From the NCBI GenBank assembly GCA_034003955.1, contig JAVEXO010000007.1, positions 15,105-79,104 of the forward strand: a stretch of 64,000 nt of DNA, written 5' to 3'. Position numbers and translations under genes: made by a program. This DNA comes from SZUA-370 sp034003955 (GTDB taxonomy: Bacteria; Spirochaetota; Spirochaetia; Treponematales; UBA12059). Below are positions 33,036 through 41,557 of this stretch, one piece after another; position 1 is the stretch's first letter, and each line of letters starts with the position of its first letter. The notes below the pieces were generated by a model. It was not told the DNA's origin. It saw only the letters and a list, made by a program, of their open reading frames with translations, and ran no database searches.

Positions 33036-34130
33036 GTGAATACAACACGCCTTCATGCATGGCACCTGGCGGCTGGAGCCAAGATGGCTTCCTTTGCCGG
33101 TTTCGATATGCCCATGAGCTATCCCATAGGTTCAGTAGAAGAGCACCTCGTGACGAGACGATCTGTGGGCCTCTTCGACATAGACCACATGGGACAGTTC
33201 GAGCTGAGTGGCCCTGGTGCCGACGACTTTGTCTCTGGAATTGTCAGCTCCCGCGTGCTTGACATGAAGGCTGGCGATGCCCGCTATACCCTGCTGCTCA
33301 ATGAACGGGGAACGGTCATAGATGATCTTTTTATCTATAGATTCACCGATACGTGGTGGATTGTAGTCAACGCCTCCAATCGGGTTGAGGACCTAGCCTG
33401 GATGATGGCACGCAAGCCTGCCAACGTACAACTCGACGATATTTCAGATAAGACGTACATGATAGCAGTCCAGGGCCCAAGGGCCATAGAACTGCTCGAT
33501 CTGGTATCCGGTTCTAAAATATCAGAGTATCCCAGATTTACTTCAGGCAGGGCTCAGGTGCTCGGGGTTCCATGCATCGTGGGTCGTACCGGCTATACGG
33601 GAGAAGACGGCGTCGAGTTGTTCTTCCCGGCAGAGGACGCCGAAAAAGTGTGGACAGGCCTCCTTTCTGAGGGCAAGAAGCACGGCATTGAGGTAGAAGC
33701 CATAGGCCTGGCAGCACGAGACAGCCTCAGGTTCGAGGCGGGAATGCCTCTCCATGGTCATGAGTTATCACAGGACATCAGCCCTCTTGAGGCCGGATTC
33801 AAGTGGGCATGTGATCTGGAGAAGGACTTTGTAGGCAAGGCTGCCATGGAGAAGCTCCTTGCGGCCGGTGTCACGCGCAAGCTCGTAGGGCTTGAGGTAA
33901 CAGGCGGCGTTCCACGTGAGGGTTACGATGTCGTAGACCAAGACGGCCGCAAGGTTGGTACGGTAGTAGCCGGCATGTTCTGCCCCACGCTCAAGAAATT
34001 TGCGGCCAACGCAATGGTAGAACCGGCCTCGGGCAAGATAGGCACGGTTCTTGCCGTGACAATACGAGGAAAGCCTGCACCCTCGGTAGTCGTAAAGCGA
34101 CCCCTGTACATACCAACATACCGTAGATAG
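33036..34130 (+). CDS. gcvT: glycine cleavage system T protein (aminomethyltransferase)
   Basis: The 364-aa protein matches GcvT from end to end: HAWHLAAGAKMASFAGFDMP, DIDHMGQFEL, ARYTLLLNERGTVIDDL, GYTGEDGVELF and ARDSLRFEAGMPLHGHEL. It moves the methylene group from lipoyl-GcvH to tetrahydrofolate, releasing ammonia. It starts at GTG 33036, 8 bases after AAAGGAGG. It is first in gcvT-gcvH-gcvPA-gcvPB, the usual order when the P protein is split. The L protein would be the lpd product at 52437-53912 or another copy. Confidence 0.96.
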   Translation: MNTTRLHAWHLAAGAKMASFAGFDMPMSYPIGSVEEHLVTRRSVGLFDIDHMGQFELSGPGADDFVSGIVSSRVLDMKAGDARYTLLLNERGTVIDDLFIYRFTDTWWIVVNASNRVEDLAWMMARKPANVQLDDISDKTYMIAVQGPRAIELLDLVSGSKISEYPRFTSGRAQVLGVPCIVGRTGYTGEDGVELFFPAEDAEKVWTGLLSEGKKHGIEVEAIGLAARDSLRFEAGMPLHGHELSQDISPLEAGFKWACDLEKDFVGKAAMEKLLAAGVTRKLVGLEVTGGVPREGYDVVDQDGRKVGTVVAGMFCPTLKKFAANAMVEPASGKIGTVLAVTIRGKPAPSVVVKRPLYIPTYRR

Positions 34131-34140
34131 TAATAAGATG

Positions 34141-34166
34141 TGTCTTAATACTATTGTCTTAATACT
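34141..34166. repeat. 12-bp direct repeat between gcvT and gcvH
   Basis: TGTCTTAATACT occurs at 34141-34152 and 34155-34166, 14 bases apart start to start, just before the gcvH ribosome site. Confidence 0.8.
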
Positions 34167-34178
34167 TTGGAGGAAGCC

Positions 34179-34562
34179 ATGAACATCGACAAGAACGCGC
34201 GTTATCGAACTTCTCATGAGTGGGCCCGCAAGGATGGCACCCGATTCGTAACAGGCATTTCAGACCACGCGCAAAACGCGCTGGGTGATATCGTCTTTGT
34301 AGAGCTTCCCCCGGTGGGCAAGGTCCTCAAACAGGGAGAAGCCTTTGGCGTCGTAGAGTCTGTCAAGGCCGCCAGCGATGTGTACATGCCCATGTCAGGC
34401 AAGATACTAGCAGTCAACGAAGCGCTCTCCGGAGACCCTGCCTTGGTCAACAAGGAACCCTATGCCGGTGGTTGGTTCATAGCCTTCGAGGCTAGCAATC
34501 CAGCCGAATGGGATGGCCTCCTCGACGCAGCCGCATATGAGGCCGAAGCCGGTAAGGAGTAA
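34179..34562 (+). CDS. gcvH: glycine cleavage system H protein
   Basis: The 127-aa lipoyl carrier has the GcvH pattern YRTSHEWAR, GISDHAQNALGDIVFVELP and the lipoylated lysine in VVESVKAASDVYMP (Lys63). It shuttles the aminomethyl group between P, T and L proteins. I chose ATG 34179, 5 bases after GGAGGAA; a TTG upstream in the same frame overlaps the ribosome site. The lipoate could be attached by LplA (57703-58458). The gap to gcvPA is only 4 bases. Confidence 0.96.
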   Translation: MNIDKNARYRTSHEWARKDGTRFVTGISDHAQNALGDIVFVELPPVGKVLKQGEAFGVVESVKAASDVYMPMSGKILAVNEALSGDPALVNKEPYAGGWFIAFEASNPAEWDGLLDAAAYEAEAGKE

Positions 34563-34566
34563 GACT

Positions 34567-35895
34567 GTGCCCTTCATCCCCAATACGGATGCTGACAAGC
34601 AGGCAATGCTTGCGGCCATAGGTGTAAAGTCAATAGAAGACCTGTTCGACGACATCCCCGAGGACAAGCGCTTTCCTAAGCTTGGCCTTCCTGCCGGTAG
34701 TTCAGAGCTTGAGGTTCTGCGCGAGATAGAAGCCATGGCTGTCAAGAACCTGTCGGCGTCTAACAACGCCTGGTTCCTGGGAGCTGGCGCCTATAATCAC
34801 TTCATCCCTGCAGCCGTTTCGGCACTTGCCTCACGCGGAGAATTCCTGTCGGCCTATACGCCCTACCAGCCTGAAGTATCGCAAGGTACCCTCCAGGCCA
34901 TCTTCGAGTACCAGTCTATGGCGGCCGAACTCTTAGGAGTCGATACCGTCAATGCGTCACACTATGATGGCGCGACAGCACTGGCTGAGGCCGTCATCAT
35001 GGCGCTCAGTCATGGTGGTAGTGCTCGCCCTCGCATCATGTTGCCTGCAGCCCTCCACCCTGAATACAAGGATGTCCTGCGAACCTATCTTGTGTCGTAT
35101 GAAGCCGATATTGTGGAGTATAACGACACGCCTGCTAGTGCTGCTAAAGGTGTGGATGACAAGGTAGCATGCTTCATAGCCGCATACCCAGACTTTGAAG
35201 GCAGGGTGCATGATCTGTCGGGCGTAGCCGATGCCGTTCACGCCTCCGGAGCCGTATTCATAGTCTCGGCCGACCCCATAATGCTTGGTCTTCTTAAGAG
35301 CCCAGGATCGTATGGCGCAGACATCGTAACGGCTGAGGGGCAATCTCTTGGTAACGCCATGAACTACGGTGGCCCCTATCTTGGCATGATGGGTGCAACG
35401 CAGAAATTTGTGCGCAAGATGCCGGGCCGAATCGTGGGCCAGGCTAACGACCATGATGGCAGAAGGGGTTTTGTTCTTACCCTGTCGGCCCGTGAGCAGC
35501 ACATACGCCGAGAGAAGGCGGTCTCCAATATCTGTTCAAACCAGGGCCTCGTGATGCTTCAGACGACTATCTACCTTGAGGCACTCGGCAAAAGCGGCCT
35601 TATGGCCGTAGCCGATCTATGCTGGAACAAGGCTCATTATGCGGCCAGGACTATAGCGGCAATACCTGGCTTTGCCGTGGCAGAAGGAACCTTCTTTAAG
35701 GAATTCGTCGTGAAGACTCCTGTATTAGCCAAGGAAATAGTCGACAAGCTTGAGCGCCGGGGCGTTGTTCCTGGACTTGCCCTGTCAAGATACTATCCCG
35801 ATCGTACCCACGAGCTCCTCGTCTGCGTCACAGAGATGAACACCAAGGCCCAGATAGATCTCCTGGCACAGTCGTTAAAGGAGGTGTCACTATGA
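34567..35895 (+). CDS. gcvPA: glycine dehydrogenase (decarboxylating) subunit 1
   Basis: The 442-aa subunit begins PFIPNTDADKQAMLAAIG and has the GcvPA motifs AYTPYQPEVSQGTLQAIFEYQS, NASHYDGATALAEA, GQSLGNAMNYGGPYLG and TREQHIRREKA-like LSAREQHIRREKA. It forms a heterotetramer with GcvPB that decarboxylates glycine. The start is GTG 34567, preceded by AAGGAG 7 bases earlier; frames reaching back into gcvH are shadows. The stop overlaps gcvPB by 4 bases. Confidence 0.95.
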   Translation: MPFIPNTDADKQAMLAAIGVKSIEDLFDDIPEDKRFPKLGLPAGSSELEVLREIEAMAVKNLSASNNAWFLGAGAYNHFIPAAVSALASRGEFLSAYTPYQPEVSQGTLQAIFEYQSMAAELLGVDTVNASHYDGATALAEAVIMALSHGGSARPRIMLPAALHPEYKDVLRTYLVSYEADIVEYNDTPASAAKGVDDKVACFIAAYPDFEGRVHDLSGVADAVHASGAVFIVSADPIMLGLLKSPGSYGADIVTAEGQSLGNAMNYGGPYLGMMGATQKFVRKMPGRIVGQANDHDGRRGFVLTLSAREQHIRREKAVSNICSNQGLVMLQTTIYLEALGKSGLMAVADLCWNKAHYAARTIAAIPGFAVAEGTFFKEFVVKTPVLAKEIVDKLERRGVVPGLALSRYYPDRTHELLVCVTEMNTKAQIDLLAQSLKEVSL

Positions 35896-37325
35896 ACCTG
35901 ACTCCAGAACCCCTGGCCTTCGAGCTTTCAAGTCCTGGCAGGATAGGCGTATCGCTACCCCGTTGTGATGTGCCGGCAACACCGGTGCCAGAGGCCTTGC
36001 GACGCGCAGAACTCAAGTTGCCGGAGCTTGACGAACTGAGCGTGGTGCGACACTTTACCCGTCTTTCTCAGAAGAATTTCTCCATAGACACCCAGTTTTA
36101 CCCGCTTGGCAGTTGTACGATGAAGTACAATCCCAAGGCCAACGAGGTTGCAGCCTCCCAGCCCGGCTGGAAGGGAGCCCATCCGCTTGTTTCCGATGAA
36201 CGCAACCAAGGGGCGATTGAACTTATATGGAAGCTGCAGGAGAGCCTCAAGGCCATAGGCGGATTTGCCTCCGTTAGTCTCCAGCCCGCAGCCGGAGCCC
36301 AGGGCGAACTGGCCGGTGTTTTCATGATACGCGCATATCACCTGGCTCGAGGAAACCCTGATAGGGTCAAGATGCTCATCCCCGACAGCGCTCATGGTAC
36401 CAACCCAGCCTCCTGCGCCATGGCAGGCCTCGTCGCGGTAACAATACCCAGCGATGCGGAGGGCGGAGTCGACATGAAGGCCCTTGCGGCTGCTTGTGAC
36501 GACACCGTAGCCGGTATCATGATAACCAATCCAAGTACCCTGGGCCTTTTTGAGCGGAATATCGCCAAGATAGCCAAGCTGGTTCATGACGCGGGTGGAC
36601 TTGTGTACGGTGACGGCGCAAACATGAACGCCCTAACAGGCATACTCCAGCCTGCACATGTGGGTATAGACGTCATGCACTTCAACCTGCACAAGACATT
36701 CTCCACCCCTCATGGAGGTGGAGGCCCTGGTGTTGGCATGGTTGGTGCGGCAGAGCTGCTTGCCCAGTTCTTGCCTGGCCCGATAGCCTTCGAAAAAGCC
36801 GGCAAATACAGCATGGGCATGCCAGAAAAGAGTATAGGTAGACTGAAGGCCTTTAACGGTAACTTTGGCGTGCTTGTCAGGGCATACAGCTACATACGCA
36901 TGCTCGGGGAGGAAGGCATGAGGCGCCTGGCTGAAACGGCCGTGCTCAATGCCAACTACCTGAAGGTAAAGCTTGAGAAGACGTACAAGGTCAAGTTTCC
37001 GCGTAGATGCATGCACGAATTCGTCGCCATGGGTGATGTGGCAGAAGGCATCCGCACCCTGGATATTGCCAAGAGAATGATAGACTACGGCTATCATCCG
37101 CCTACAGTTTATTTTCCGCTCATAGTCCCTGAGGCTCTAATGATAGAGCCCACAGAGACAGAAAGTAAGGAAACCCTCGACCACTTCATAGAGGCAATGC
37201 TCAAGATAGCCGATGAGGCCAAGAGCAATCCAGGACTGCTCCATGAGGCGCCACACACGACGCCGGTTGGTCGCCTGGACGAGGTAGCCGCCGCAAGGAA
37301 TCCTATACTCTGCTATAGAGGATAA
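35892..37325 (+). CDS. gcvPB: glycine dehydrogenase (decarboxylating) subunit 2
   Basis: The 477-aa subunit carries the PLP site of the P protein: the lysine in NLHKTFSTPHGGGGPG. Other family motifs are YPLGSCTMKYNPK, LQPAAGAQGELAG, DSAHGTNPASCAMAG and GDGANMNALTG. With GcvPA it decarboxylates glycine and passes the aminomethyl group to lipoyl-GcvH. It is last in the operon and is followed by a clear terminator. Both P genes match the split form of Gram-positives, spirochaetes and archaea. Confidence 0.96.
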   Translation: MNLTPEPLAFELSSPGRIGVSLPRCDVPATPVPEALRRAELKLPELDELSVVRHFTRLSQKNFSIDTQFYPLGSCTMKYNPKANEVAASQPGWKGAHPLVSDERNQGAIELIWKLQESLKAIGGFASVSLQPAAGAQGELAGVFMIRAYHLARGNPDRVKMLIPDSAHGTNPASCAMAGLVAVTIPSDAEGGVDMKALAAACDDTVAGIMITNPSTLGLFERNIAKIAKLVHDAGGLVYGDGANMNALTGILQPAHVGIDVMHFNLHKTFSTPHGGGGPGVGMVGAAELLAQFLPGPIAFEKAGKYSMGMPEKSIGRLKAFNGNFGVLVRAYSYIRMLGEEGMRRLAETAVLNANYLKVKLEKTYKVKFPRRCMHEFVAMGDVAEGIRTLDIAKRMIDYGYHPPTVYFPLIVPEALMIEPTETESKETLDHFIEAMLKIADEAKSNPGLLHEAPHTTPVGRLDEVAAARNPILCYRG

Positions 37326-37340
37326 TCGTTCTACGACTAT

Positions 37341-37375
37341 AAAGACACAGGGGCTTAGGCTCCTGTGTCTTTTTT
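37341..37375 (+). terminator. intrinsic terminator of the gcv operon
   Basis: AAAGACACAGG (37341-37351) pairs with CCTGTGTCTTT (37362-37372), running into TTTTTT (37370-37375). Confidence 0.92.
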
Positions 37376-37447
37376 GACGCTGGCAATAATGATGATACAG
37401 ACCTCTATGGCACTGACTCCCCTGAAGCGTTCTGATATTATGCTTGC

Positions 37448-39262
37448 ATGCGACTTCCCGAAGACATACTCAAGACAGTTTTTGGCTACGACACATGGAG
37501 ACCCCTGCAACGCGAGATAATAGAGTCGGTTCTCAGTGGACGCGATAGCCTAGCCGTATTGCCCACCGGAGCTGGCAAGTCGCTGTGCTATCAGGTTCCT
37601 GCTCTGGCCCTCGGGGGAAGCACACTCGTAGTATCGCCACTCATAGCGCTGATGCGCGACCAGGTCTTGGCACTCAGGGCGTCTGGAGTGGATGCCGTCT
37701 TTATAAATAGTTCTCTGCAAGCCGATGAACGCCGTGCCATAGAGGCGCGCGTAAGGGCAGGGGAGGCAAGGCTCATCTATGCCGCGCCTGAATCTCTTTC
37801 AGGAGAGAGGCTCCTCGGTCTCATCGATACGGTCTCACCTGAACTCATAGTGGTGGATGAGGCCCACTGCGTGTCTGAATGGGGGCATGACTTCAGGCCA
37901 GAATACAGAATGCTAGACGCACTCAGGTACCGTTACCCCAAGGCTACCTGGCTAGCGACGACGGCTACAGCGACAGAACGTGTACGCCTCGATATAGTGC
38001 GCTGTCTTGGCCTTAAAAACCCGGCTGTATTCCTCGGTGGCTTCGATCGTCCAAACCTAACCATACGGGTCACAAAGAAACTAGAACTCAAGAAACGTAT
38101 CGTACGCTACGCTCTTGGCAGGCGAGATGAATCGGGCATCATTTACTGCGGCTCAAGACGCAAGACGGAAGACCTGGCCAAGGCTCTGTCTACGGCCGGT
38201 ATAAAGGCCGCCGCCTATCATGCTGGGCTTTCTTCCGAGGAACGATCCTGGGTACAGGAAGCCTTTGTACGCGATGATATACTGGTCGTCGTGGCGACGG
38301 TGGCCTTTGGCATGGGCATAGACAAACCAGATGTACGCTTCGTCCTCCACGCAGACCTGCCTAAAAGTGTTGAAAACTACTACCAGGAGATTGGCCGCGC
38401 CGGCCGGGACGGTTTGTCTTCGGAGTGCGTCCTGTTCTATGGAGCCGGAGATGTTGTAGCCGCCTCCAGGTTGTTCGATACGCTCGACGATGTTCAGAGA
38501 CGCGCCTCTCTGGCTAGACTGGAGGCCATGCGAGACTATGCCGAGAGTGACCGTTGCAGGCGAGCCCTCATACTGGAGCACTTTGGCGAGACCCATGAAG
38601 AGGCCTCCTGTGGCGCCTGTGACAACTGCCTGTCCGGACCCCGGGAAAAGAGTGATATGTCTATCCCGGCCCTCAAATTTCTGTCATGCGTAAAACGCTC
38701 AGGCGAGTGCTTCGGTGCCGCTCATATAGTCGATATTTTGATTGGAGAGCCTACGGAGAAGGTGAGACGATTTGGTCATGAGGCCCTATCCACCTTCGGC
38801 ATCGGTGGAGAGCTAAGCCGAAGTGCCTGGCTTGCACTTTCGCGTCGCCTCATAGCCTCAGGCCACCTTGTTAGAGAACATGAACACTCGACACTATCGC
38901 TCGGAAACCCGGCATACGAGATGTTTAGGGACAGGCTTCCATACCTTGTGTCTGTTGAATCAAGCACAGATCCGGAGCTGGGCAGAAGCAGACGGAATCA
39001 TGGTAAGCCGGCCTTCCATGCTGTCAGTGCCGATGGTAGCTCGGTGGCGGGAGAAGAGTTGTTCATGGCACTACGCTCGGTTCGCAAGCTCCTTGCGGAC
39101 GAGGCAAGAGTGCCACCCTACGTCGTATTTTCAGATCGTAGCCTCAAGGAAATGGTGGAGTTTAAACCCCAGAGCCTTGAAGAGTTTTCAACAATATACG
39201 GTGTTGGCCGCTCAAAACTAGAGAAATATGGAGAGGCCTTTCTGTCGATCTTAAAGCAATAG
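37448..39262 (+). CDS. recQ: ATP-dependent DNA helicase RecQ
   Basis: The 604-aa protein has the complete RecQ layout. Helicase motifs are LPTGAGKSLCYQVP (Walker A), SPLIALMRDQV, DEAHCVSEWGHDFRPEY, ATTATATERV and QEIGRAGRDG. A zinc-binding RQC region follows with C-x-RRALILEHFGE and CGACDNC. The HRDC domain is at the C-terminus (LFMALRSVRKLLADEARVPPYVVF, in part). It unwinds DNA 3'-5' in recombination and repair. It has its own short upstream region and ends 11 bases from the convergent sufT. Confidence 0.95.
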   Translation: MRLPEDILKTVFGYDTWRPLQREIIESVLSGRDSLAVLPTGAGKSLCYQVPALALGGSTLVVSPLIALMRDQVLALRASGVDAVFINSSLQADERRAIEARVRAGEARLIYAAPESLSGERLLGLIDTVSPELIVVDEAHCVSEWGHDFRPEYRMLDALRYRYPKATWLATTATATERVRLDIVRCLGLKNPAVFLGGFDRPNLTIRVTKKLELKKRIVRYALGRRDESGIIYCGSRRKTEDLAKALSTAGIKAAAYHAGLSSEERSWVQEAFVRDDILVVVATVAFGMGIDKPDVRFVLHADLPKSVENYYQEIGRAGRDGLSSECVLFYGAGDVVAASRLFDTLDDVQRRASLARLEAMRDYAESDRCRRALILEHFGETHEEASCGACDNCLSGPREKSDMSIPALKFLSCVKRSGECFGAAHIVDILIGEPTEKVRRFGHEALSTFGIGGELSRSAWLALSRRLIASGHLVREHEHSTLSLGNPAYEMFRDRLPYLVSVESSTDPELGRSRRNHGKPAFHAVSADGSSVAGEELFMALRSVRKLLADEARVPPYVVFSDRSLKEMVEFKPQSLEEFSTIYGVGRSKLEKYGEAFLSILKQ

Positions 39263-39273
39263 ACCCTGTAGTT

Positions 39274-39825
39274 TTATAACAGACCTGCTTCTAAACGTGC
39301 CGCATCGCTCATGCGTTCTTCACTCCATGGAGGATTCCATACCAGGCGCACCTTAGCCTTTGCCACACCGGGAATACTATTGAGCTTATCGCGGACATCC
39401 CTGACAATATAATCTGCCATCCCGCAGCCCGGTGAGGTGAGCGTCATGTGCACGACAACCCGGAATTTGTTTACTTGTTCTATTGGGGTAACCGTACAGT
39501 CATAGACAAGCCCCAGGGCAACAATGTCGATAGGTATCTCCGGGTCAAAACATGTTGCGAGTTGCTCCCAAACCATTTTTTCTATGTTTTCACGCGTGAC
39601 CTCAAGCGGAGGCTCACGAGACGGGAGTACTGGCTCCTTGCCCAGGGCATCAGCATCAATGCCTTCGATACGGTAGAGGTTGTCGGTGTATAGGATGGTA
39701 AAACTACCACCACGCTCCTGTGTGATTGTAACGCGCGAGCCTTTATCTAAAATAACACGCTTACCCCAGGGAACATTAATCGCCACACAATTGCGTAAAA
39801 GATCAATCTCTTCTTCTTTAATCAT
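39274..39825 (-). CDS. sufT: Fe-S assembly protein SufT (MIP18/DUF59 family)
   Basis: The 183-aa protein matches the SufT type: an N-terminal region (about 1-80, VTITQERGGSFTILYTD) and a C-terminal MIP18/DUF59 domain with CFDPEIPIDIVALGLVYD and LTSPGCGMADY, whose cysteine is conserved. SufT helps mature Fe-S proteins, including lipoate synthase in Firmicutes. It is the last gene of the suf operon. There is no terminator in the 11 bases before recQ's end, so one must lie inside recQ or be factor-dependent. Confidence 0.92.
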   Translation of the reverse strand: MIKEEEIDLLRNCVAINVPWGKRVILDKGSRVTITQERGGSFTILYTDNLYRIEGIDADALGKEPVLPSREPPLEVTRENIEKMVWEQLATCFDPEIPIDIVALGLVYDCTVTPIEQVNKFRVVVHMTLTSPGCGMADYIVRDVRDKLNSIPGVAKAKVRLVWNPPWSEERMSDAARLEAGLL

Positions 39826-39833
39826 TGGTACCT

Positions 39834-40280
39834 CTATTCGGTGGTGCTTGAGCCTTTTTCACCTTCCAGTGCATTATGGAGCGTATGCCAGGGCAGGGTT
39901 GCGCATTTTACACGCGTTGGAAATTCCTGGACACCGCAAAGCACCTCAAGTTTGCCTAGATCGTCATGGGCATGAGATTTTGGATCGGTGATCATGTCGT
40001 GAAATTTGCTAAAAATAAGCCGGGCATCGGCGACCGATTTGCCCTTGATTGCCTCTGTCATCAGCGATGCCGAGGCCGTCGAGATGGCGCAGCCGCTGCC
40101 TTCAAAGCCGGCATCTACAACCCTGTCGTTTTCTATTTTTAGGTATATCTTGACGTTGTCTCCACAAAGCGGATTTACACCCTCAGCAATATGATCCGCA
40201 TCATTAATTGAGTGAAAATTACGAGGATGCCTATAGTGATCGAAGATGACCTCCTGATAGAGGTCGCGCAGTTCGCTCAT
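39834..40280 (-). CDS. sufU: Fe-S cluster scaffold / sulfurtransferase SufU
   Basis: The 148-aa protein is of the SufU group of the IscU/NifU family: ELRDLYQEVIFDHYRHPRNF at the start, then NPLCGDN, GSGCAISTASAS, and a late Cys in RVKCATLPWHTL. These give the three zinc-binding cysteines and one Asp. SufU accepts sulfur from SufS. The 20-odd residue insert between the second and third Cys, typical of SufU rather than IscU, is present. It overlaps sufS by 4 bases. Confidence 0.94.
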   Translation of the reverse strand: MSELRDLYQEVIFDHYRHPRNFHSINDADHIAEGVNPLCGDNVKIYLKIENDRVVDAGFEGSGCAISTASASLMTEAIKGKSVADARLIFSKFHDMITDPKSHAHDDLGKLEVLCGVQEFPTRVKCATLPWHTLHNALEGEKGSSTTE

Positions 40281-41557
40281 ACATTGTTCCTTTTACCGAA
40301 CAGCTCCTGGGCTTGATGCAGTGCGTTGATAAACGCAGCAACGTCAGCACGATTGTTGTAGAATGCGAACGAGGCTCGCGTTGTGGCTGGAATCTTAAAA
40401 CGCTGCATCACCGGCATGGCACAATGATGACCTGCTCGAACCGCGACTCCATTGTGGTCAAGGATCGTTGCGATGTCATGTGGATGGAGGCCCTCGATTA
40501 CAAATGACAGGATACCTGCTTTCTCCTTGGCTGTACCGATGATGCGTAGACCGTCAATTTTTAACGCGGCATCCGTGGCCTCGGAGAGTAACTCAGTCTC
40601 ATGCTTGGCAATCGCCTCCAGCCCAATACGTTTCACATAGTCCAGTGCCACACCGAGCCCAATGGCTCCGGCGACATGGGGTGTGCCTGCTTCGAATTTA
40701 TGTGGCGGATCGGCATAGTCAGTCTTCTCAAAGCTGACGGCACGGATCATGCTGCCGCCGCCTTGGTAGGGTGGTAGACGCTCAAGCCATTCAGACTTGC
40801 CATACAGCACGCCTATACCGGTTGGAGCGAATATTTTATGTCCGGAGAAGACATAGAAGTCACAATCCAGGGCTTGTACGTCCACAGGACTGTGCGCGAC
40901 AGCCTGAGCTCCGTCAACGAGCACCGGAACACCGGATGCATGGGCATGAGCGATGATGTGTTGTATTGGAGTAATCGTTCCTAGCGCATTGGAAACATGC
41001 GTCAGCGCCACGATTTTTGTGCGGAGATTGAAAAGTTTTTCGTATGTATCAAAGCAAAATTCTCCAGTGTCAGAGATTGGCACGACTCGGAGCACGGCTC
41101 CATAGTACTCACAGGCCAACTGCCAGGGAACTATGTTTGAGTGATGTTCCATCTGCGAGAGTATTATCTCGTCCCCTTCTTTAAGAAAGGCACGGCCAAA
41201 GCAGCTGGCAACAAGGTTTATTGCCTCTGTTGTACCACGAGTGAATACAATGTTTTTATGGTGATCTGCATTGATGAAGGCTCGTACCTTCTCTCGTGCA
41301 ACTTCGTATGCCTCGGTTGCGAGTTCGGCCAAGGCATGAACTCCTCTGTGAGGGTTGGCATTGTACTCCCGATAATAGCGACCAGTCTCCTCTATCACCA
41401 AGGCCGGCTTTTGCGTCGTGGCAGCATTGTCCAAGTACGCCAAGGGAACGCCGTGTACATGCTGGGTAAGAACGGGGAAATCGGCACGCAAGCGTTCAAA
41501 GTCAGGAACCCGGGAGAGTTTGCTTTGCTGTATGGTGTGTTCTACGATAGTTTTCAT
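40277..41557 (-). CDS. sufS: cysteine desulfurase SufS
   Basis: A 426-aa group II cysteine desulfurase. It has YLDNAATTQKP, FTRGTTEAINLVA, VDGAQAVAHSPVDV, the PLP lysine in FSGHKIFAPTGIGVL, and the catalytic cysteine in VRAGHHCAMPVMQRF. It removes sulfur from cysteine as a persulfide for SufU. The start region (about 20 residues) is not conserved. It is coupled by 4-base overlaps to sufD before and sufU after. Confidence 0.95.
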   Translation of the reverse strand: MKTIVEHTIQQSKLSRVPDFERLRADFPVLTQHVHGVPLAYLDNAATTQKPALVIEETGRYYREYNANPHRGVHALAELATEAYEVAREKVRAFINADHHKNIVFTRGTTEAINLVASCFGRAFLKEGDEIILSQMEHHSNIVPWQLACEYYGAVLRVVPISDTGEFCFDTYEKLFNLRTKIVALTHVSNALGTITPIQHIIAHAHASGVPVLVDGAQAVAHSPVDVQALDCDFYVFSGHKIFAPTGIGVLYGKSEWLERLPPYQGGGSMIRAVSFEKTDYADPPHKFEAGTPHVAGAIGLGVALDYVKRIGLEAIAKHETELLSEATDAALKIDGLRIIGTAKEKAGILSFVIEGLHPHDIATILDHNGVAVRAGHHCAMPVMQRFKIPATTRASFAFYNNRADVAAFINALHQAQELFGKRNNV

